Source: Caldifarciminota bacterium
GTDB lineage: Bacteria > Hydrothermota > Hydrothermia > LBFQ01
Reading direction: 5' to 3'
DNA length: 52,375 nucleotides
NCBI GenBank assembly: GCA_015492295.1
Contig: WGFI01000059.1
Location: forward strand, 1-52,375
Both the position numbers and the translations under genes were made by a program. The notes beneath the pieces were generated by a model, which was not told the origin of the DNA, made no database searches, and worked only from the letters and a program-made list of their open reading frames with translations. Of this stretch, positions 19,774-29,841 are shown piece after piece; position 1 is the first letter of the stretch, and every line of letters begins with the position of its first letter.

Positions 19774-21276
19774 ATGAAAAATTCCAGCACTTCATATTGG
19801 GATTTTGAGATATGGCACAAGGCTATAAATGAAGGAAGCCAGGACGATATTCTATGGTTAATTGAAAATGGAGCGGATGTCAATGCTAAGGATAACAAAG
19901 GTAGAACGCCTTTGCATATAGCAGCGGAAAAAGGCGATCTTAAGGTTGTGAAAAGTTTGTGTTTTAATAAGAGAGACTATGCCCTTTTCACCTATCAAGA
20001 TAACGAAGGTAGGACACCTTTACATTTAGCTGCGAAGGAAGGGCACTTGGAGATTGTGGAGCACTTGATGAAAGAAGCGGGAACTTTTCCAAAGGATAAC
20101 GAAGATAGAACTCCTTTACACTTGGCTGCGATGAATGGTCATCTGGATGTTGTGAAGTATTTGATTAATCTGCATGTCCGTACCGGCATTGATGTTGGTG
20201 TCAATGTTAAGGATAATAAAGGTAAAACGCCGTTGGATTATATGTCAGGCGACTTTAAAAATTCTCTTTTACGCTGGACCGCGGAAAAAGGATATTTAAA
20301 TGTTGCAAGGAGTTTAATTGAAAATGGTGCCAATGTCAATGCTAAGGATAGGGAAGGTAAAACGCCTTTGCATATAGCCGCTGAGAAGGGTCGCTTAGAT
20401 ACTGCGAAGCTTTTGATTGAAAATGGTGCTAATATCACTGCTAAGGATAACAAGGGTAAGACGCCATTGGATTATATGTCAAACGACTTTAAAAACTCAC
20501 TTTTGCACTGGACTGCGGAAAAAGGATATTTGAAGGTTGTAGAGCGTTTAATTGAAAGCAAAGCCGATGTCAATGCCAAGGATAATAAAGGCAGAACTCC
20601 TTTACACTTAGCTGTGATGAATGGTCATTCGGATGTGGTGGAGCGTTTAATTGAAAAGCGTGCCGATGTTAATGTTATGGATAACGAGGGTAAAACACCT
20701 TTACACTTGACCGCGATGAATAACCGCTTGGATATGGTGAAGTTTTTAATTAAAAATCGTGCTGATGTTAATGTTGGGGATAAAAAAGGTAGAACTCCTT
20801 TACATCTAGCTGCTGAAAATGGACATTTGGATGTTATGAAGTGTTTAATTAAAAACGATGCCAAGGTTGATGCTGAGGATAACGAAGGTAAGACGCCTTT
20901 GCATTTGGCTGTAGAAAAAAGACATTTGGCTGTTGTGGAGTATCTGATTGGAGAAGGTGTGAATGTCAATGCTAAGGATAACAAGGGTAAAACGCCGTTG
21001 CATTGGGCTGCATTGAGAAACTACATAGATATCGTGGATTTTTTGATTAAGAAGGGTGCCGATGTCAATGCTAAGGATAATAATGGCTACACACCTTTGG
21101 ACCTTGCTAAGGATGATGAAATTAAGGAATATTTGAAAGGTCGTGGTGCAAAGAGTGGTGGATATAGGGAAATGAGAGAAGTTCTAGTATCCAGAAGAAA
21201 ATCACCGAGAGAAGGAATTATTGAACTTTGGTTATCTCCATCCCCTAACGCCGATAAGGATACATCGGGGGAATAA
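19774..21276 (+). CDS. ankyrin-repeat protein
   Basis: About 13 ANK units (DNKGRTPLHLAAxxGHLDVVKxLIxxGADVNAK); SD AAGGAGGTGAG. Confidence 0.95.
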   Translation: MKNSSTSYWDFEIWHKAINEGSQDDILWLIENGADVNAKDNKGRTPLHIAAEKGDLKVVKSLCFNKRDYALFTYQDNEGRTPLHLAAKEGHLEIVEHLMKEAGTFPKDNEDRTPLHLAAMNGHLDVVKYLINLHVRTGIDVGVNVKDNKGKTPLDYMSGDFKNSLLRWTAEKGYLNVARSLIENGANVNAKDREGKTPLHIAAEKGRLDTAKLLIENGANITAKDNKGKTPLDYMSNDFKNSLLHWTAEKGYLKVVERLIESKADVNAKDNKGRTPLHLAVMNGHSDVVERLIEKRADVNVMDNEGKTPLHLTAMNNRLDMVKFLIKNRADVNVGDKKGRTPLHLAAENGHLDVMKCLIKNDAKVDAEDNEGKTPLHLAVEKRHLAVVEYLIGEGVNVNAKDNKGKTPLHWAALRNYIDIVDFLIKKGADVNAKDNNGYTPLDLAKDDEIKEYLKGRGAKSGGYREMREVLVSRRKSPREGIIELWLSPSPNADKDTSGE

Positions 21277-21304
21277 ACCCTTCCACCGTAAAATATCCAC
21301 CATT

Positions 21305-21820
21305 ATGGCAAACCTCAAAGACAGAATAGAATTCGTTAAGAAAATGTTTCCAAAGGGGGATACCGCTCTGATAGCAGCGTTGCATGAAGTTCAAACCGAA
21401 TATGGATGGTTGCATCCAGAAGGTATAAATCTCATAAAGGAAACCTTGGGTTATTCGGAGGATCAGATAATGAGCGTTGCCTCATTCTATCACATGTTCC
21501 ATAAAGAACCGCCGGGAAAGTACCATATACATCTATGTACGAATCTTACCTGTATGCAGGAAGGAGCGTATAAACTGTTGAAGTTTCTAAGAGAAAATCT
21601 TAAAGAGGGGAATGAGGAATTCACCTATGAGGAGGTGGAGTGTATCGGTCTTTGCGATAAGGCGCCGGCCGCACTTATAAATGGTGAGCCTGTTATAGAA
21701 CTAACCGAGGAAAAGCTGAATGAAATTCTAAAATCTCCTGAGAAATTTGTAAAAGGATATAAAGCTACATATTACGATATGAGGGAAGTTTATGATAAGG
21801 AAGGTTCTGATAGCAAATAG
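21305..21820 (+). CDS. nuoE: NuoE/HndA-like [2Fe-2S] subunit
   Basis: HIHLCTNLTCMQEGA...VECIGLCDKAPAALING; start MANLKD 10 nt after TAAAAT. Confidence 0.9.
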   Translation: MANLKDRIEFVKKMFPKGDTALIAALHEVQTEYGWLHPEGINLIKETLGYSEDQIMSVASFYHMFHKEPPGKYHIHLCTNLTCMQEGAYKLLKFLRENLKEGNEEFTYEEVECIGLCDKAPAALINGEPVIELTEEKLNEILKSPEKFVKGYKATYYDMREVYDKEGSDSK

Positions 21821-23240
21821 GGGTGAAATAGCGATACGCATCGCGAGAACATTAAAGGATATGGGTATAAAAACCGTTGGTATCTTCGTAGAGGCGGACG
21901 AAAGTTGGCCATTCGTTTATACTATGGATGAATCCTACAAGGTTGATAGCTATCTTGATATTGAAGGTATAGTTAAGGTCGCTCTGGATTCCGGCTGTGA
22001 TGCCGTTCATCCGGGATACGGTTTCCTAGCCGAAAATCCTAAATTTGCAAAGGCGATTCTTGATGCAGGCATGGAGTTCATAGGACCGAGACCCCATTCA
22101 ATGGAGATGGTTGGGGATAAGGCGAAAGCCAAGAAGATAGCGGATCAAGTTGGGGTTCCAACGGTTCCAGGACTTCCTCCATCGGACGATATAGAGTTCT
22201 TAAAGGAAGGAATAAGAAGAATAGGCTTTCCTGCCCTCCTTAAAGCCGTAGCTGGCGGAGGTGGGAAGGGTATGAAGCTCATTGAGGATGAGACTAACAT
22301 TGATGAGAACATACTATCCGCACAAAGGGAGGCTCTAAACGCATTCGGAGATAGAACCCTCATAGTTGAAAAGTATGTTTTTCCTGCGAGGCATGTTGAG
22401 GTTCAGGTGATAGGGGATAAGTATGGGAATGTTTATGTTTTGGGTGAAAGGGAATGCTCCTTGCAAAGAAGGCATCAGAAGATAATTGAGGAGACACCTT
22501 CACCCGGGATAGATGAAGAGATCAGAAAGAAGCTGTTTGAATACGCTTTAAAAATAGCCAAAGGGGTATCTTATGAAAGTGCGGGAACATGTGAGTTCAT
22601 AGTTTCGGATGATGGTGAGGTATATTTTCTTGAAGTAAATGCGAGATTACAGGTTGAGCATCCCATAACCGAAATGACCACAGGTTTGGATATAGTCAGA
22701 TTACAGATAGAGGTTGCAAATGGTGAAAAATTAAATTTGGATGATATAAACAGATTTGGGCACTCAATAGAAGCCAGATTGTACGCGGAAGACCCGGAGG
22801 AGAACTTCCTTCCATCGTCAGGAAGGATTGAAGTTTTGGAATTTCCCCATATTCAAGGTATCAGGATAGATACAGGTGTGGTTGAGGGGACGGAAGTCTC
22901 ACCTTTGTTTGACCCTATGATAGCAAAGATAATATCTTATGGGGTTGATAGGGAGCAGGCGAGAAGGAAACTCGTATATGCCCTTGAAGAAACTCTACTC
23001 ATAGGCCCAAAAACCAACCAGCATTTCCTAATATACCTTCTTGAAAGCGAGGAGTTTAAAACTGGGAAAACCTACACTCATACCGTTCAAGATATATTGG
23101 ATAGGTATAAAAATGAAGAATTCCTCCTTCCCGAGGATATAAAAGAGAATCTGAAAGCTTTAAAGGATAACCGACATCAACTTCATATCTCCGAAACTTT
23201 TAACCCGATAAGTTTCATTAAGGGGAAGATTTACCCGTAA
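21792..23240 (+). CDS. accC: biotin carboxylase
   Basis: IRKVLIANRGEIAIRI, HPGYGFLAEN, AVAGGGGKGM, EVNARLQVEHPITEM. Confidence 0.95.
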   Translation: MIRKVLIANRGEIAIRIARTLKDMGIKTVGIFVEADESWPFVYTMDESYKVDSYLDIEGIVKVALDSGCDAVHPGYGFLAENPKFAKAILDAGMEFIGPRPHSMEMVGDKAKAKKIADQVGVPTVPGLPPSDDIEFLKEGIRRIGFPALLKAVAGGGGKGMKLIEDETNIDENILSAQREALNAFGDRTLIVEKYVFPARHVEVQVIGDKYGNVYVLGERECSLQRRHQKIIEETPSPGIDEEIRKKLFEYALKIAKGVSYESAGTCEFIVSDDGEVYFLEVNARLQVEHPITEMTTGLDIVRLQIEVANGEKLNLDDINRFGHSIEARLYAEDPEENFLPSSGRIEVLEFPHIQGIRIDTGVVEGTEVSPLFDPMIAKIISYGVDREQARRKLVYALEETLLIGPKTNQHFLIYLLESEEFKTGKTYTHTVQDILDRYKNEEFLLPEDIKENLKALKDNRHQLHISETFNPISFIKGKIYP

Positions 23241-23249
23241 AAGATTTAT

Positions 23250-23882
23250 CTATCTTATCTCATAGCAGCCTTTTATTTCAAGGGTCTGTTGCCAATTCTC
23301 AAACCATCCATCCGATACCCCTATGAATATAGCAACCGTATCGTTTATCAGAGAGGATGCACCGTTAAAAGAAACGGATACGGGTAAATTAAAGGAGTAG
23401 GATGAATCGGAGGGTGAAATCCAACCTATGAGATGATGTAAGGAGTTGGTTTTCCAACCCAAGTTCCTATAACTCGCTCCAATTGAAATCCTATTAACAT
23501 CGGAGAGGAGCAAGGTATCTTGATTTAAAACCTTAGGATCAAGTATTAGGATGTTCAGCATGGACATGTACTCTTCCATAAGCGAGTGGGATCTGAACTT
23601 TATATCAAAGTGTAAAGTATCTCCTGCGGACAGGAATATCTTTTTATAAATGCCTATTTTAACCGCGAATGACCCAGACTCTCCGTTTGAACATCTACCA
23701 TCTATCCCGCTTCCCTCCTTTATCCTCCATACACCCCCATAATACCTTGCCGAAAAGTTGGCATAGAATGGTAGAAATCCCCCACAATAATTGCAACCTG
23801 TTGCGCATGTGGGTATATATGCTGGCCTAAATGAAGTATCAATGGGTACGCATAGACTTATGATGAATACCATAACTTTCAC
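23250..23882 (-). CDS. hypothetical secreted protein
   Basis: N-terminal hydrophobic segment; ATGA overlap with the next minus gene. Confidence 0.55.
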   Translation of the reverse strand: MKVMVFIISLCVPIDTSFRPAYIPTCATGCNYCGGFLPFYANFSARYYGGVWRIKEGSGIDGRCSNGESGSFAVKIGIYKKIFLSAGDTLHFDIKFRSHSLMEEYMSMLNILILDPKVLNQDTLLLSDVNRISIGASYRNLGWKTNSLHHLIGWISPSDSSYSFNLPVSVSFNGASSLINDTVAIFIGVSDGWFENWQQTLEIKGCYEIR

Positions 23883-25123
23883 CTCCTTATAATCTTTAAA
23901 ATCTTTCCTCCGCGATAGACTTTGAAATACACACCCCTTCTCAAAGTGTCCTTTCCAACATATCTACCCGAAACATCCCATATACCTACGGGGATTTCAT
24001 CCTCGGAATGGGCATACTCAAACGCGCCCACCGGTGTGCAGCTATTATCAAATTTCCTTATAAGACCCATATACTTCTGGGCACTCAGAGTATGGAAGAA
24101 TCCCGCGATATAGACGAAACCGTACCGATCAATAGCCAAACCGCTACCTTGACTGAACCTTGGATTCCAGTTTGAGCCCAAATGATAATAGCACAGGACA
24201 TTTCCTCCAATCGTATCACGCTTATCAAGTCTGAGCCTCCAAGTGTAGGGAGCATCATCAAACCAACCTATAACCCATATATCTCGTCCATCAAAACCTA
24301 TCTCCCTCGTCATATCGGATACACCGTTCAAACCGTACTGCTGAAACCACCATCTTGCACCCGATGATGACCATTTTTCAATCCACCAGTTGAAATGACT
24401 ACTCCAATAGTATCCCACCGTATATGAATTTCCGTTGGATTGAGTAAATATATCGTATCCTTGATTGTTCGTAGAACTTCCCGAGCCGGATGGATTACTC
24501 CATATAACATTTCCTGAATCTGAAATTTTTTGCGTTTCCCATATCCAACCTGTACTATCATGATATTCAAGAACAGCGTAAATGTTTCCCGCTGAGTCCA
24601 AGGATAGAGACATATAGTAAGAGTTTTGCCCTGAGGAGTCTTGTTTTATATAGGATATGGTTGATAGGCTTATGGGCATCTTGTAAAGTGTCGCATGGTA
24701 TCTCGTACCTGCGTATTCGTATCCGGAGATATAAAGCGTGTCATTGAAAACATAGGCATCTTTAAAGTAGGATGGGGAGACGGGGTGGGAATAGGAGGTG
24801 AGGGAATCGCAAGTCTGGGATATTTTTAGAACGAACCCCTTATCGCTTAACGATGTGTCTGAAATGAAACCCACCAAGTAGAAGTTTCCGAAGGTATCCG
24901 TTATTACTCTATAAAACCAGACATCATAACCGTATAAAAATAACCTTTCGCATATAAGGGATCCGCTTGGGGAATATATGCCGAAACGGGAGCCGAATAT
25001 AGTATCATTCCATATAACTCCTATCGCTCCAACCAACCCATCCCTATTAACCTCAACATCCATCGTATATTGATCCCTATACTCATTCCATATAACGGGC
25101 CAGGCGGATGCTATCCAAATCAT
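23879..25123 (-). CDS. secreted propeller-like protein with C-terminal sorting module
   Basis: GIWDVSGRYVGKDTLRRGVYFKVYRGGKILKIIRR; ATG at 25123 preceded by GGAGGT. Confidence 0.7.
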   Translation of the reverse strand: MIWIASAWPVIWNEYRDQYTMDVEVNRDGLVGAIGVIWNDTIFGSRFGIYSPSGSLICERLFLYGYDVWFYRVITDTFGNFYLVGFISDTSLSDKGFVLKISQTCDSLTSYSHPVSPSYFKDAYVFNDTLYISGYEYAGTRYHATLYKMPISLSTISYIKQDSSGQNSYYMSLSLDSAGNIYAVLEYHDSTGWIWETQKISDSGNVIWSNPSGSGSSTNNQGYDIFTQSNGNSYTVGYYWSSHFNWWIEKWSSSGARWWFQQYGLNGVSDMTREIGFDGRDIWVIGWFDDAPYTWRLRLDKRDTIGGNVLCYYHLGSNWNPRFSQGSGLAIDRYGFVYIAGFFHTLSAQKYMGLIRKFDNSCTPVGAFEYAHSEDEIPVGIWDVSGRYVGKDTLRRGVYFKVYRGGKILKIIRR

Positions 25124-25125
25124 AT

Positions 25126-26562
25126 CTACCTCCTTATGACCTTCTTCCAACCCGATGGAGTTTTAACAAAGTATATACCCTTTTTCATCCTATTGACCCT
25201 CTTCCCTTCCACGGTGTATATATCCATCACCTCTTCAAAGGATTTGTACTCTTCTGAAACTTTAAGTCCCTCATCGTATCCAAGCGGACACAGTTCAACC
25301 TTGGTTAAACTCCGCGAAACGGCGGTTAAACTTACATTCGTTTGTGTAGGTGTATTGGAGTACATCACCATGGAAGGGGAAGCGACATTGGGGGTATATA
25401 CGGTGGTTAAAGGTGATAGGCTACTAGCCGCGCAGCTGGTATGTATGTTCCCCGCAGTATCGGTTTTCAATATAAATATACTGTTTGCACCCGTGTTTAT
25501 TAAAGAAACTATACCATCGCTACCCACGAGTTGCATGGCCACCCTTCTACCAAAACCGATGAATGTTCTCATCCATAGAACATTTCCGGTTATATCCATC
25601 CTCATCAGGTACTCCTGTCCCGAATAGCTACCGCTTACCCAGAAATCCGTTAGGACATTGTGTTGAACCAACCTATCACCTACGAAAGTTGAACCGAAGG
25701 ATCTAAACCAATCAACGAAACCGGAGGAGTTGGTTTTCATGACGAAGCCTTGCCAAGTTTCACTGCTACCCGTAAGAATCACACCTCCATCGGATGAAGG
25801 TGTGCAGGCATAGAAACCTTCCCTCCTGTAAGGATTTGAATAATATCTTTTTGCCCAGATGAGATTTCCAGAAGGATCAACCTTATATATAAGTCCATCC
25901 CACCAGTGTGTGTCGTTCCAATAAACCAGAGCGCAAAAGATGTAATTACCGTCGGGTAATCTATGAAGGACTCTTGGAAAACCGTACCCTGCATATGAAC
26001 CTTTTTCTATGGTGCGAAAGCTAACAAGGTTTCCCGAAGCATCAAGCCTCATAGTGAATATGCCGTAGTAAAATGTAGTAACCGGGAAAGGTTCATCAAC
26101 GACTCCATTCACGAGATAACCTCCACTGGATAGTTCAACCACCGATCTCGCGAATTCAACTCTCGTTCTGGAAAAACAAGTGACGCAATCCCCATTCGGG
26201 CCTCCGAATGCCCTCGCCCACTGGACATTACCAGAAGCGTCAGTTTTTATGATGAATATATCCCACTGTCCTGCTCCCCAACTGCGGGTTGATCCTCCGA
26301 TAACATAACCTCCGTCGGATGTTTGATATACGAAATCGCCCCAATCTTTATTCGGACCACCGTAAGTCTTTACCCACTGTATGTTCCCATAAGCGTCTGT
26401 TTTTAAAAGGAATATATCGTGCTGACCGGAGGATATCCAGGTTCCCACCACTGCATATCCACCATCGCTCGTTGATATTATCCATCTCCCATCAAGGGTA
26501 TCATTAACCCCAGCATCGTACCTGATGCCAAAGGTTATTGATAGTACAGCTAAGGTCATCAT
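25126..26562 (-). CDS. secreted repeat (delta-60/propeller-type) protein with sorting module
   Basis: Repeats GGPNKDWGDFVYQTSDGGYVIGGSTRSWGAGQWDIFIIKTDASGNVQWARAFGG; C-term MDIYTVEGKRVNRMKKGIYFVKTPSGWKKVIRR. Confidence 0.75.
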   Translation of the reverse strand: MMTLAVLSITFGIRYDAGVNDTLDGRWIISTSDGGYAVVGTWISSGQHDIFLLKTDAYGNIQWVKTYGGPNKDWGDFVYQTSDGGYVIGGSTRSWGAGQWDIFIIKTDASGNVQWARAFGGPNGDCVTCFSRTRVEFARSVVELSSGGYLVNGVVDEPFPVTTFYYGIFTMRLDASGNLVSFRTIEKGSYAGYGFPRVLHRLPDGNYIFCALVYWNDTHWWDGLIYKVDPSGNLIWAKRYYSNPYRREGFYACTPSSDGGVILTGSSETWQGFVMKTNSSGFVDWFRSFGSTFVGDRLVQHNVLTDFWVSGSYSGQEYLMRMDITGNVLWMRTFIGFGRRVAMQLVGSDGIVSLINTGANSIFILKTDTAGNIHTSCAASSLSPLTTVYTPNVASPSMVMYSNTPTQTNVSLTAVSRSLTKVELCPLGYDEGLKVSEEYKSFEEVMDIYTVEGKRVNRMKKGIYFVKTPSGWKKVIRR

Positions 26563-26606
26563 GATAAAGATATTCTAAATATGTTTCAATTTCGCATGCA
26601 GATTGG

Positions 26607-26625
26607 TTGCCAAGGTGTTTGGCAA
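26607..26625. promoter_or_regulatory. 19-bp palindrome TTGCCA-N7-TGGCAA (putative operator)
   Basis: ttgccaaggtgtttggcaa, upstream of the minus-strand 26562 start. Confidence 0.55.
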
Positions 26626-26636
26626 CATAGTCTTTA

Positions 26637-28229
26637 CTATTTATACACGACAACCTTTTTCACCTTTCCGTTCCCCTTAACAAAATAAACACCTTTTATT
26701 CTCTTAAACCCTTCAAATGGACCTTGATAAATGACCCTACCAGAAACATCATAAACCTTTACATTCGTATTCGGTGTTATCTCAACACTCTCATAAACAT
26801 CTATCAAACCGCATCCGCCTTCATTTGAAGTCGCGTCTATGGCGGCTACCTGATGGGTTCCTCCTCCCACAGCAACTATCTCTACACACCCATCACCATC
26901 TATATCCCCCACACTTATAGAGTTCAAAAAATTACCAGGTCTCACTTGCCACAAAAGCGTTCCATATGAGGATAAAACATAGATGGAAGAGTCCCCATGG
27001 GTTATAACCTCCATTCCAGAACTTGGGTCAATATCCGCTAAAACCACATCATTCATCCATATATAAGGGCTACCAACATAATAAGACCATAAAAGGGAGC
27101 CATCCGTCCCTTTAAGGGCATAGACATATCCATCCATACTACCCACAATAACCTCAACATTCCCATCATTGTTTATATCTCCTATCGTCGGAGAGGAAGA
27201 TATATCGCCACCCGTTTGATAGAACCATAACAGTGCACCATTCGTACCCCTAAGTGCATAAACCTTTCCATCCCTGCTTCCTACCACTACTTCAACTTTT
27301 CCATCTCCGTTTATATCCCCTATCGCAGGGGAAGATAACACCCAATCGCTTGGGGTAAAAGACCATAGCTTAATACCCCACCACAAAGCATAAACATTCC
27401 AATCCATATTCATGGTACCCACGACCACCTCCAAAAACCCTCCGTTGTTTAAATCTCCTATGGCAGGAGAGGAAAATACCCCACCTTGCGTCAAGTAATA
27501 CCACAATACAGAACCATTTGTACCCCTCAATACATAAACAGTGCTATCCGTATTTCTACCCATCAAATCAATGTATCCTCCACCTACAACTACTTCAATA
27601 TTACCGTCCCAGTTTATATCTCCTATCGCAGGTGAAGACAATACCTCGCCATTAGTTAAGAAAGTCCATAACATAGTACCATTTGTACCCCTTATGGCAT
27701 CCACCCTGCCATAATGAGTGGAATTATCACCAATACCCACAACTACTTCAATTAAACTATCATTGTTTATATCCCCTATTGCGGGGGAAGACCTTACAGG
27801 AGAATAACCTAGTTGGTAAGACCATAAAAGGGAACCATTTGTACCCCTTAAAGCATACACCTTGCCATTATAAATACTATCGCAATTAACACAACCCACA
27901 ACAACTTCAATGTTTCCATCATTGTTGATATCCCCTATGGCAGGAGAACCGGTTACATTACCGGTTGTTGTATAAGTCCATTTAATATATCTTCCCGATG
28001 TAAAGTTCCCCTTCATTCTTTGTCTTCCAGTATGATTCTGCGAACCGTTAAACATCTGCCAGGAACCCAATGCCCAGTCTGAAGGTGGAAGGCAGGTGGT
28101 TTGAAACCCACAGCTCTGAGCATTTGAAAAATCGGGTAGAAGAATCGGAATATATAGCGTTAAGCACACAAATATTCCATAGACTTTTACCTCCAAAACG
28201 CGCTTTATTGCTACTATTTTCCCTTTCAT
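26637..28229 (-). CDS. secreted FG-GAP/PQQ-like propeller protein with sorting module
   Basis: SSPAIGDINNDGNIEVVVGSxDGKVYALRGTNGSLLWSY repeats; C-term VKVYDVSGRVIYQGPFEGFKRIKGVYFVKGNGKVKKVVVYK. Confidence 0.85.
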   Translation of the reverse strand: MKGKIVAIKRVLEVKVYGIFVCLTLYIPILLPDFSNAQSCGFQTTCLPPSDWALGSWQMFNGSQNHTGRQRMKGNFTSGRYIKWTYTTTGNVTGSPAIGDINNDGNIEVVVGCVNCDSIYNGKVYALRGTNGSLLWSYQLGYSPVRSSPAIGDINNDSLIEVVVGIGDNSTHYGRVDAIRGTNGTMLWTFLTNGEVLSSPAIGDINWDGNIEVVVGGGYIDLMGRNTDSTVYVLRGTNGSVLWYYLTQGGVFSSPAIGDLNNGGFLEVVVGTMNMDWNVYALWWGIKLWSFTPSDWVLSSPAIGDINGDGKVEVVVGSRDGKVYALRGTNGALLWFYQTGGDISSSPTIGDINNDGNVEVIVGSMDGYVYALKGTDGSLLWSYYVGSPYIWMNDVVLADIDPSSGMEVITHGDSSIYVLSSYGTLLWQVRPGNFLNSISVGDIDGDGCVEIVAVGGGTHQVAAIDATSNEGGCGLIDVYESVEITPNTNVKVYDVSGRVIYQGPFEGFKRIKGVYFVKGNGKVKKVVVYK

Positions 28230-28260
28230 AATCTATATATTTTAATGTTGAAAAACTTTA

Positions 28261-29796
28261 TTAACGCACAATCACTTTTCTCACCTTCCCCTTACTCTCC
28301 GCAAAATAAATACCCTTTTCACCTTCAAACTCCTCAAACAAACCCTGATAAACCACCTTACCTGAAACATCATAAACTTTCACTTCCGTTTTCGGTGTTA
28401 TTTCCGCATTTTCGCCCACTGATAACTCGTCATCTGCACCAAGAACACCACATCCACCTTCGTTGGAAGTCGCGTCTATTACTCTGACCCAACTTTTACC
28501 AACTAGAACGATTTCTGCGCATCCATCACCGTCTACATCGCTTATATTAACACCCATAACACCTCTTGGAGAAACCCCAGACCAAAGTCTTGAACCACTA
28601 GAAGAAATTAAATATATATCGTATCCGAAACCCTCATGTGTAACTATTTCAAGACCGGGTGATGGATGGAGTTCGGCCGTAACTACATCAGGGTAATTCC
28701 CATACCAATATCCAACTCCACTAAACCTCCACACAAGAGAGCCATCGCTCCCTCTCAATACATACAAATATCCATCTCTACTTACAGTCATAATTTCCTT
28801 TGCACCATCACTATTTATATCCGCTACCGCTATTGAAGTTCCAATATCACCACCTGTCATATAAGACCATATAAGACTTCCATCTGTTCCTCTCAAAGCG
28901 TAAATTCTCCAATCTAAACTTCCTATAACCACCTCAACATTTCCATCGTTATTTATATCTTCTATAGTCGGAGAAACATCAACATCGGAGCCAGTAGTGA
29001 AACTCCAAATGAGGGTTCCATTTGTTCCTCTTAAAGCATAAACGTTATTGTCTTTACTACCTATTACGATTTCAATATTTCCATCGCTATTTATGTCTCC
29101 TATCGCGGGTGAGGAATATACTCCATTTCCCGTCGTGAAAGACCAAATTAAAGAACCATCCGTTCCTCGTAAGGCGTACACATTACCATCAGAGCTTCCT
29201 ACAACAACTTCTACATTCCCATCAAGATCTATATCGCCCACAGCAGGAGAAGATGCTACTGCGCTACCTGCACTATAAAACCACAATACGGATCCGTTGG
29301 TTCCCCGTAAAGCATATAATCTACCATTATTGCTCCCTATCACAACCTCAATATTACCGTCTCCATTTATATCGGCTATTAATGGAGAAGATGAAACACC
29401 TCCAGAAGAGAGAGAACCAATTGAACGTGACCAAAGAACAGCTCCATTTGTGCCTCTAAGAGCATATACTTTCCCTGTTCTATCTCCTACCACAACTTCA
29501 ATATTCCCATCGTTGTTTATATCTCCAACAGCCGGTTGTGAGGTTACATAGTTTGGGAAACCGGTACCCCATTTCCCATATATTCCTACCGAAAAATTCC
29601 CCCTCATCGCTTGCCTTCCCGTATGCTTCTGTGTTCCATAGAACATCTGCCAAGAAGCGTTGGCCCAGTCAGAAGGTGGAACGCAAGTCGTCTGGAATCC
29701 ACAACTCTGTGCGGTTGATACCTTTGGATATAGAGCAAAGAAACAAATTACCATAATCCCCCAGCAGATTTTTATATAACCTTTGATCCCTTTCAT
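28261..29796 (-). CDS. secreted FG-GAP/PQQ-like propeller protein, paralogue of 26637-28229
   Basis: Same repeats; mature N-term AQSCGFQTTCVPPSDWA; sorting module at C-term; start MKGIKGY at 29796. Confidence 0.85.
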   Translation of the reverse strand: MKGIKGYIKICWGIMVICFFALYPKVSTAQSCGFQTTCVPPSDWANASWQMFYGTQKHTGRQAMRGNFSVGIYGKWGTGFPNYVTSQPAVGDINNDGNIEVVVGDRTGKVYALRGTNGAVLWSRSIGSLSSGGVSSSPLIADINGDGNIEVVIGSNNGRLYALRGTNGSVLWFYSAGSAVASSPAVGDIDLDGNVEVVVGSSDGNVYALRGTDGSLIWSFTTGNGVYSSPAIGDINSDGNIEIVIGSKDNNVYALRGTNGTLIWSFTTGSDVDVSPTIEDINNDGNVEVVIGSLDWRIYALRGTDGSLIWSYMTGGDIGTSIAVADINSDGAKEIMTVSRDGYLYVLRGSDGSLVWRFSGVGYWYGNYPDVVTAELHPSPGLEIVTHEGFGYDIYLISSSGSRLWSGVSPRGVMGVNISDVDGDGCAEIVLVGKSWVRVIDATSNEGGCGVLGADDELSVGENAEITPKTEVKVYDVSGKVVYQGLFEEFEGEKGIYFAESKGKVRKVIVR

Positions 29797-29841
29797 AGCG
29801 TTAGTAATCCTATTCCTGAAACATGCTGATTTGTAACCTGG

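Noticed and set aside
20238-20984. Antisense ORFs opposite the ankyrin gene (20238-20453, 20625-20984)
   Set aside because: Mirror frames of a repetitive coding sequence; no start signals and low-complexity translation.
26606-26626. Palindromes TTGCCA-N7-TGGCAA as intrinsic terminators
   Set aside because: No U-tract follows on either strand in the three copies, and position is tied to downstream starts; an operator is preferred, though not proven.
27683-29756. Short plus-strand ORFs opposite the FG-GAP genes
   Set aside because: Repeat-driven antisense frames; the minus-strand frames have clear domain structure, signal peptides and sorting modules.
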